Shown here: piece after piece, positions 6,168-10,189 of the stretch
Layout: each line of letters begins with the position of its first letter
How positions within the stretch are numbered: position 1 is the first letter of the stretch
Made by a program: the position numbers and the translations under genes
The notes under the pieces: generated by a model
What the model was told of the DNA's origin: nothing
The model's database searches: none
The model's input: only the letters and a program-made list of their open reading frames with translations
NCBI GenBank assembly: GCA_012514855.1
Contig: JAAYZL010000362.1
Span: forward strand, 1-10,189
Source of the DNA: Clostridiales bacterium
GTDB lineage: Bacteria; Bacillota_A; Clostridia; Christensenellales; Aristaeellaceae
Reading direction: 5' to 3'
DNA length: 10,189 nt

Positions 6168-7420
6168 CCCCGCCGCTTAAGCTCGCGGACATCCCGGCGG
6201 AGCGATACTCCGACTACCGGTACGAGGTCATCTTCCGGGGCTACAAGTGGGACCCGCAGGTCGGGGACGCGAACACGATCGCGCGCCACGCGGCGCTGAT
6301 GCGGCGGGACGCGATGGAGCGGCTCGAAAGCTGGGCGGAAGCGCTCTCGGAGGAGACGATGCGCCTCGAGGAGGCGATTTTTCAAGACCTCCGCCTCGCG
6401 AGGGAGCTCGGGCTGCCCCGGGAAATCCTGAAAAACCTCAGTCGGCTCGGGGACTATCGGCGCGAGAGGCACGTGCGGCTGATGCGCTTCGACTTCCACC
6501 CGACCGTGGACGGCTGGGCGGTGTCGGAGGTCAACAGCGACGTGCCGGGCGGGCTCGCGGAGGCGTCGGTGCTGCCCGGAATCGCCGCGCGCTTTTTTCC
6601 GGGGTATGCGCAGCGGCACGACGTCGCGGACCGGCTGCTCGAGGCGTTCCGGCGGCGGATTCCCCAAGACGGCGCGGTCGCGTTCGTGCACGCGACGTCC
6701 TACGCGGACGACCGGCAGGTGATGCAGTTCCTGGCCGACCGCTTCCGGGACGCCGGGCACCGGGCGATCCTCGCGGCGCCGGACCACATCCGCTTCCGGG
6801 GCGGCGCGGCGGAGTGCGTCGCGGAGGGGAGCGAGGGGCCGCTCGACGGCATCGTCCGCTTCTTCCCGCTCGAGTGGCTCGCAAACCTGCCGCGGAAGTC
6901 CGGCTGGGAGGGCTATTTCGACACCGGGACCGCGTCCTGCAACCACCCGACCGCGATCCTCTCGCAGTCGAAGCGGCTGCCGCTATTGTGGGACAGGCTC
7001 GGCGTCGACGTCCCGGCGTGGCGGGCGCTCTTGCCGACGACCGCCGACCCCCGGTCCGCGCGCGGGGACGGCTGGCTCTTGAAGCCCGCGCTCGGCAGGG
7101 TCGGCGAGGGCGTGTCGATCCGGGAGGCGCTCTCGGCGAAGGAGTTCTCAAAGATCAACCGCGCGGCCCGGCGGCATCCGGGGGAGTGGGTTAAGCAGCG
7201 GCGGTTCGACAGCGCGCCGCTCGCCTCCGGAAGCGGGGAGGCGTACCACCTGTGCGTCGGCGTGTTCACCGTGGACGGGAAGGCGGCCGGGGCCTACGGC
7301 AGGCTGAGCCCGTACCCCCGCATCGACGCGCGCGCGCAGGACATACCGCTGCTCATTTCAGAGGAGGGAGAATCCGGCGATGGACAACCTCGGGATATAC
7401 AAAATCTGGGCGCCCGATGA
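6164..7420 (+). CDS. Glutathionylspermidine-synthase-like ATP-grasp ligase (YjfC-type)
   Basis: This is a 418-residue cytoplasmic enzyme. It starts at a GTG overlapping the previous stop by four bases, with GGGGG upstream. Family signatures are clear: RFDF (108-111) followed by SEVNSDVPGG (121-130), then a LSQSKRLPLLWD block (266-277), then LLKPALGRVGEGVSI (305-319), which holds the ATP-binding Lys307 and the glycine loop, and a GAYGRLSP region near 376-383. The loop reads GRVGEG where many relatives have GREG, a small departure. Proteins of this type contain only the synthetase domain; the amidase domain of E. coli Gsp is absent. They are expected to make an ATP-dependent amide bond through an acyl phosphate. 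The true substrate of the stand-alone group is unknown, and glutathionylspermidine itself is unlikely in a clostridial relative. The final ~19 residues are acidic and then polar and are encoded across the start of the next gene, so this tail may be dispensable. Confidence 0.85.
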   Translation: MTPPLKLADIPAERYSDYRYEVIFRGYKWDPQVGDANTIARHAALMRRDAMERLESWAEALSEETMRLEEAIFQDLRLARELGLPREILKNLSRLGDYRRERHVRLMRFDFHPTVDGWAVSEVNSDVPGGLAEASVLPGIAARFFPGYAQRHDVADRLLEAFRRRIPQDGAVAFVHATSYADDRQVMQFLADRFRDAGHRAILAAPDHIRFRGGAAECVAEGSEGPLDGIVRFFPLEWLANLPRKSGWEGYFDTGTASCNHPTAILSQSKRLPLLWDRLGVDVPAWRALLPTTADPRSARGDGWLLKPALGRVGEGVSIREALSAKEFSKINRAARRHPGEWVKQRRFDSAPLASGSGEAYHLCVGVFTVDGKAAGAYGRLSPYPRIDARAQDIPLLISEEGESGDGQPRDIQNLGAR

Positions 7421-8129
7421 CGCCGCGTGGACGGAGTGGGCGAAGCCGGTGCTGTTCGCGAACAGGCCGCGCTACGAGGTTCAGACGCTCGTGCTGCCCG
7501 AGGTCGATTGGCCGCCGCGCGCGGATTCCGGCGCGGCGCTGATCGTCGACGCCCCGGGCGAGAAGGGCGTGCTCGAGGGGCTCGCGCTCGCGAAGCTCGG
7601 CTATCGGCCGGTGCCCGTCTACAACGGCGTGTACGCCCCCGACCACAAGGCGATGCTCGTCAACGTCGCGGGCGTCGCGGCGGCGCTGTTCCGGGGCGCG
7701 GATCTGCTGCCGGAGCTGCCCCCGGACGCGCCCCCGGCGTTTCTCTTGGACGCGAACCGCATGAAGGGGATGGGCAAGGAGCCGGGCAAGTACGACAACC
7801 GCTGGTGCGTGTTCCCGCAGGACATGCCCTCGGCCGCCGCGCTTATTCAGCGGGGCGTCCGGAGGGTCGCCGTGCGCGCGGACGCGGTGCAAAACGACCT
7901 CGCGCACATCCTCCGCCGCTATCAGGAGGCCGGGATTCCGCTCTCGCTCAGCGACGGGCGGGGCGAACGAAAGCTCTCCGCGGCGAGGCCGTCCGGGTTC
8001 AAGAGCCTGTTCTACCGCCTCCGGGCGCTCGCCGGGCTCAGCCGGAACGCGGCGGGCGGCTTCGGCGCGTGGATTCCCGAGGCGATGCAGGGCGGCGATT
8101 CCACCATGCGCTATTACGGGATCGGGTAG
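7380..8129 (+). CDS. Conserved-looking protein of unknown function in the ATP-grasp operon
   Basis: This is a 249-residue protein I do not recognise. Its ATG overlaps the ligase gene by 41 bp and has a strong GGAGGGAG site about 10 bases upstream, so translation should be coupled. There is no signal peptide or membrane helix. Visible features are an N-terminal region rich in Trp (residues 10, 17, 20 and 44) and a possible nucleotide- or substrate-binding alternation of strands and helices (ALIVDAPGEKGVLEGLALAK, then YRPVPVYNGVYAPDH). A central motif FLLDANRMKGMGK leads to YDNRWCVFPQDMPSA, which holds the only cysteine, Cys143. Then come GVRRVAVRADAVQNDLAHIL and a Gly-rich tail ending YYGIG. 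The middle looks enzyme-like, but no fold is assigned. Its fixed position after a DUF350/ligase pair suggests a partner or substrate of the ligase. Its last 16 bp overlap the convergent minus-strand gene. Confidence 0.85.
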   Translation: MDNLGIYKIWAPDDAAWTEWAKPVLFANRPRYEVQTLVLPEVDWPPRADSGAALIVDAPGEKGVLEGLALAKLGYRPVPVYNGVYAPDHKAMLVNVAGVAAALFRGADLLPELPPDAPPAFLLDANRMKGMGKEPGKYDNRWCVFPQDMPSAAALIQRGVRRVAVRADAVQNDLAHILRRYQEAGIPLSLSDGRGERKLSAARPSGFKSLFYRLRALAGLSRNAAGGFGAWIPEAMQGGDSTMRYYGIG

Positions 8130-8278
8130 TCCTCCCGCTTCTCCGGCTTTTTCGGCGGGCGCTCGCAGTACGGCGGGGATTTCAGTTTTTTCTCGTGGAA
8201 CCGCCTGCACTTTTCGCAGTCCGCGTGCCGGGCGCAGGTGAGCTTCTTGCAGGGGCAGTTTGCGCGCGCGCCGTCCAT
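8114..8278 (-). CDS. Small Cys-rich protein (54 residues)
   Basis: On the minus strand an ATG at 8278-8276 follows a good GGAGGG ribosome-binding site (about 8 bases upstream) and leads to a TAA at 8116-8114. The protein has six cysteines: a CPC pair at 8 and 10, Cys15, the pair C21-x-x-C24, and Cys38. It also has His18 and His28 and a Lys/Arg-rich middle, ending in a Pro/Lys-rich tail. The pattern NCPCKK...C..H.DC..C...H resembles a family of tiny uncharacterised proteins I recall from Clostridia; this is memory, not a search. The spacing suggests binding of zinc or another metal, perhaps as a small nucleic-acid-binding protein. No export signal is seen. It converges on the preceding plus-strand gene with a 16-bp overlap of coding ends and diverges from the FprA gene across 69 bp. 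Confidence 0.75.
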   Translation of the reverse strand: MDGARANCPCKKLTCARHADCEKCRRFHEKKLKSPPYCERPPKKPEKREDYPIP

Positions 8279-8347
8279 ATCGATCCCTCCGCTGATAGGC
8301 TTGGCCGAATCAGGCAAAATACATACATGAAATGAAAGGAGCACGGC

Positions 8348-9535
8348 ATGGGAAAGAGGTTGACGGAAAAGGTGACTTGGGTCGGCAAGACCGACTGGGA
8401 ATTGACGAGGTTCCACGGCGACGAATACTCGACGCACCGCGGCTCGTCGTACAACGCCTACCTCGTTCGGGACAAAAAGACCGCGCTGATCGACACGGTG
8501 TTTAAGCCGTTCGACCGGGAATTCGTCGAGCGGCTCCGGCAGGAGATCGACCTCGGCGAAATCGACTACATCGTGCTGAACCACGGCGAGATCGACCACA
8601 GCGGCGCGCTGCCGGAGCTGATGCGCGAAATCCCCGGCACGCCGATCTTCTTGACGGCGGCAGGGGCGCGGATACTGAAGGCGCACTTCCACGAGGACTG
8701 GGATTTCAGGATCGTCAGGACCGGCGACGCGCTCGACCTGGGCGAGGGCAAGCTGCTGTTCGTCGAGGCGCCGATGCTCCACTGGCCGGACTCGATGTTC
8801 AGCTATTGGACGGGCGAAAACATACTGTTCAGCAACGACGCGTTCGGCCAGCACTACGCGACCGAAATGCTCTTCGACGATCTGGTCGACCGGTCGGAGC
8901 TGTTTGAGGAAGCGCTCAAGTACTACGCGAACATCCTGACGCCGTTCAGCGCGCTCGTGACGAAGAAGATCCGCGAGGTGCTTGCGCTCAACCTCCCGGT
9001 CAGCATGATCTGCCCGAGCCACGGCGCGCTCTGGCGTTCCGACCCCGTCAAAATCGTCGAAAAATACCTCGAATGGGCCGACGCCTATCAAGAGAACCAG
9101 ATCGCGCTCGTCTACGACACGATGTGGGATTCGACGCGCCTGATGGCCGAGGCGATCGCCGACGGCATCCGCGACGCCGACCCCTCCGTCACGGTCAAGC
9201 TCCTGAACTCCGCGAAGCGCGACAAAAACGACGTCGTCGCCGAGGTGTTCCGCTCGAAGGCGATCCTCCTGGGCTCGCCGACGATCAACAACGCGTGCCT
9301 GTTCTCCGTCGCCGGGCTTCTGGAGATGTTCCGCGGGCTGAAGTTCAAGGGCAAGGCCGCGTCCGCCTTCGGCAGCTACGGCTGGAGCGGCGAGGCCGTC
9401 GCGCAACTGACCGCGGGACTCAGGGCCGCGGGTTTCAGGATCGTCGACGACGGCCGCAGGGCGCTGTGGGTGCCGGACGAAGGGGAATTGGACGCGTGCC
9501 GGGAGTACGGAAGGGCGTTCGCGCAGTCCCTTTGA
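8348..9535 (+). CDS. fprA: FprA-type flavo-diiron protein (A-type flavoprotein)
   Basis: This 395-residue protein reduces O2 to water and/or NO to N2O in the cytoplasm, protecting anaerobes. The ATG follows AAAGGAG by 7-8 bases. The N-terminal metallo-beta-lactamase-like domain carries the full diiron ligand set: H79-x-E81-x-D83-H84, then H145 (in LHWPD), D164 (in SNDAFG) and H225 (in CPSHG). The C-terminal flavodoxin domain starts near residue 251, with the FMN phosphate loop YDTMWDSTRLMAEAI, then GSPTINNA and GSYGWSGEA. Length is that of the two-domain class (about 390-410). There is no fused rubredoxin domain, so a separate electron donor such as rubredoxin is needed; none is in the window. 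The gene is single and ends in a strong terminator. No clear promoter stands out in the 69-bp gap upstream. Confidence 0.95.
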   Translation: MGKRLTEKVTWVGKTDWELTRFHGDEYSTHRGSSYNAYLVRDKKTALIDTVFKPFDREFVERLRQEIDLGEIDYIVLNHGEIDHSGALPELMREIPGTPIFLTAAGARILKAHFHEDWDFRIVRTGDALDLGEGKLLFVEAPMLHWPDSMFSYWTGENILFSNDAFGQHYATEMLFDDLVDRSELFEEALKYYANILTPFSALVTKKIREVLALNLPVSMICPSHGALWRSDPVKIVEKYLEWADAYQENQIALVYDTMWDSTRLMAEAIADGIRDADPSVTVKLLNSAKRDKNDVVAEVFRSKAILLGSPTINNACLFSVAGLLEMFRGLKFKGKAASAFGSYGWSGEAVAQLTAGLRAAGFRIVDDGRRALWVPDEGELDACREYGRAFAQSL

Positions 9536-9541
9536 ATGAAT

Positions 9542-9576
9542 CTCCCCCGGTTTTCCGCCGGGGGAGGTTTTCTCTT
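9542..9576 (+). terminator. Intrinsic terminator of the FprA gene
   Basis: CTCCCCCGG (9542-9550) and CCGGGGGAG (9558-9566) form a perfect 9-bp GC-rich stem with a 7-base loop, followed by GTTTTCTCTT. It lies 6 bases after the FprA stop. On the minus strand the same hairpin lies just after the leucine-rich-repeat gene but is followed there by ATTCATTC, a poorer T-run, so it may act mainly on the plus strand. Confidence 0.9.
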
Positions 9577-9578
9577 GG

Positions 9579-10189
9579 CTACTTGATGATTTGCAAATCC
9601 TTCCGGAGCCCGTCGAGCGGGCTCTTGTCGTCGATCTGGACGTTCGTCAGGTCGAGCATCCTGAGATTCGTCAGGTTCGCGAGCGGGGCGAAGTCCGTCA
9701 CGGGGCAGTTGTTCAGGTTCAGATAGTCGAGGTTCACGAGCCCCGACAAAGCCGTCAGATCGCCGACCGGGCAGCAGGCCAGGTTCAGGCAGTTGAGGTT
9801 CGTCAAACTCGACAGAGGCGTCAGATCGCCGACCGAGCAGAAGCCGACGTTCAGCGATTTCAGCCTCGTCAGTCCCGCGAGCGCGCTCAAGTCAGCGATC
9901 GGGTTCGAGTTGAACTCCAGATGCTCGAGGTTTACGAAGTATTTCAGCGGCGTGATGTCCGAGAACATCGATTCCTCGGTCTTTTCGTTGTGCAGCGCGA
10001 GCGACCGGACTAGGTAGGCGTCGCGCTCGGTGATCGGCCGGTCGTAGATGTTCATCGCGCGCCGGAGCGCCGCCTCGAACGCGGGCTCGGCGATCTCGAT
10101 CGGCGCGTCGGGCGCGGCGTCTCCGAACAGCGGCTCGAAATCCTTGTCCGTGATGTTCGGAAGCAGTTCCCGGATCGGCTCGTAGTCGG
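9579..10189 (-). CDS. Leucine-rich repeat protein, C-terminal part only
   Basis: The minus-strand frame is open to the right edge, so the start is outside the window; the Met whose codon is at 10055-10053 is internal. About 202 residues are visible. The first ~44 (PIRELLPNITDKDFEPLF and on, then AFEAALRRAMNIYD) are acidic and non-repetitive, followed by a linker with a partial repeat (DITPLKYFV). Five exact 22-residue leucine-rich repeats follow, each L-x-x-L-x-L-x-x-(N/C)-x-(I/V)-x-D-hydrophobic, as in internalin or SDS22-type proteins. The protein then ends with DLQIIK, with no cell-wall anchor motif or membrane helix. Such repeats form a curved binding surface. The partner and cell location cannot be told without the missing N-terminus. 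It is convergent with FprA, sharing the 43-bp gap that holds the terminator. Confidence 0.87.
   Translation of the reverse strand, partial: DYEPIRELLPNITDKDFEPLFGDAAPDAPIEIAEPAFEAALRRAMNIYDRPITERDAYLVRSLALHNEKTEESMFSDITPLKYFVNLEHLEFNSNPIADLSALAGLTRLKSLNVGFCSVGDLTPLSSLTNLNCLNLACCPVGDLTALSGLVNLDYLNLNNCPVTDFAPLANLTNLRMLDLTNVQIDDKSPLDGLRKDLQIIK
9603..9932 (-). repeat. Five tandem 66-bp leucine-rich repeat units
   Basis: Five in-frame units of exactly 66 bp encode the 22-residue repeats with no length variation. DNA similarity is still visible: GTCAGATCGCCGACCG recurs exactly, one 66-bp period apart, in the DNA of adjacent units, which suggests fairly recent duplication of the inner units. Units 2, 3 and 4 have Cys at the position where unit 1 has the ladder Asn. 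Confidence 0.85.

Noticed and set aside
8301..8329. TTGGCC with TACATG 17 bases on as an FprA promoter
   Set aside because: Both boxes match the vegetative consensus poorly, and other alignments in the AT-rich stretch are equally weak.
8114..9406. 430-residue minus-strand frame opposite FprA
   Set aside because: Only its last 54 codons form a real gene, with their own ribosome-binding site; the rest is a shadow of FprA.

Overview
The window comes from a high-GC chromosome of an anaerobic, spore-forming Firmicute, most likely a member of the Clostridia. The evidence is a complete GerA-type spore germinant receptor operon, an FprA-type A-type flavoprotein (an O2/NO-scavenging enzyme of anaerobes), a DUF438-type hemerythrin/PAS protein and a small Cys-rich protein of a kind I recall from Clostridia. 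Codons end strongly in G or C, so long spurious frames run antisense to nearly every real gene. I cannot name a genus.

Layout. (1) 1-945: the 3' part of a DUF438/hemerythrin/PAS protein, then a one-domain cupin. (2) 1025-5032: a germinant receptor operon in the order A (membrane), C (lipoprotein), a 71-residue two-helix protein and B (permease). The first three genes overlap by a few bases. The small protein looks like the D subunit of such receptors. (3) 5033-5354: the only long gene-free stretch. It begins with a run of palindromes; the first overlaps the last codons of the permease gene and is bracketed by a 9-bp direct repeat. It ends with a plausible vegetative promoter. (4) 5355-8129: three tightly packed genes for a DUF350 membrane protein, a glutathionylspermidine-synthase-like ATP-grasp ligase and a 249-residue protein I do not recognise. 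(5) 8114-8278, minus strand: a 54-residue Cys-rich protein, convergent with and overlapping the previous gene. (6) 8348-9535: the FprA flavo-diiron protein, closed by a clear intrinsic terminator. (7) 9579-10189, minus strand: the C-terminal part of a protein with five exact 22-residue leucine-rich repeats, running off the right edge.

How the genes fit together. The germination operon should be made in the forespore, and its products should assemble in the inner spore membrane to sense small-molecule germinants. The DUF350/ATP-grasp/unknown set has its own promoter and is probably one functional unit: a membrane partner, an amide-bond-forming ligase and an accessory or substrate protein. It is the best candidate here for poorly described biology. 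The Cys-rich protein and FprA diverge from a 69-bp gap; FprA suggests protection from oxygen or nitric oxide.
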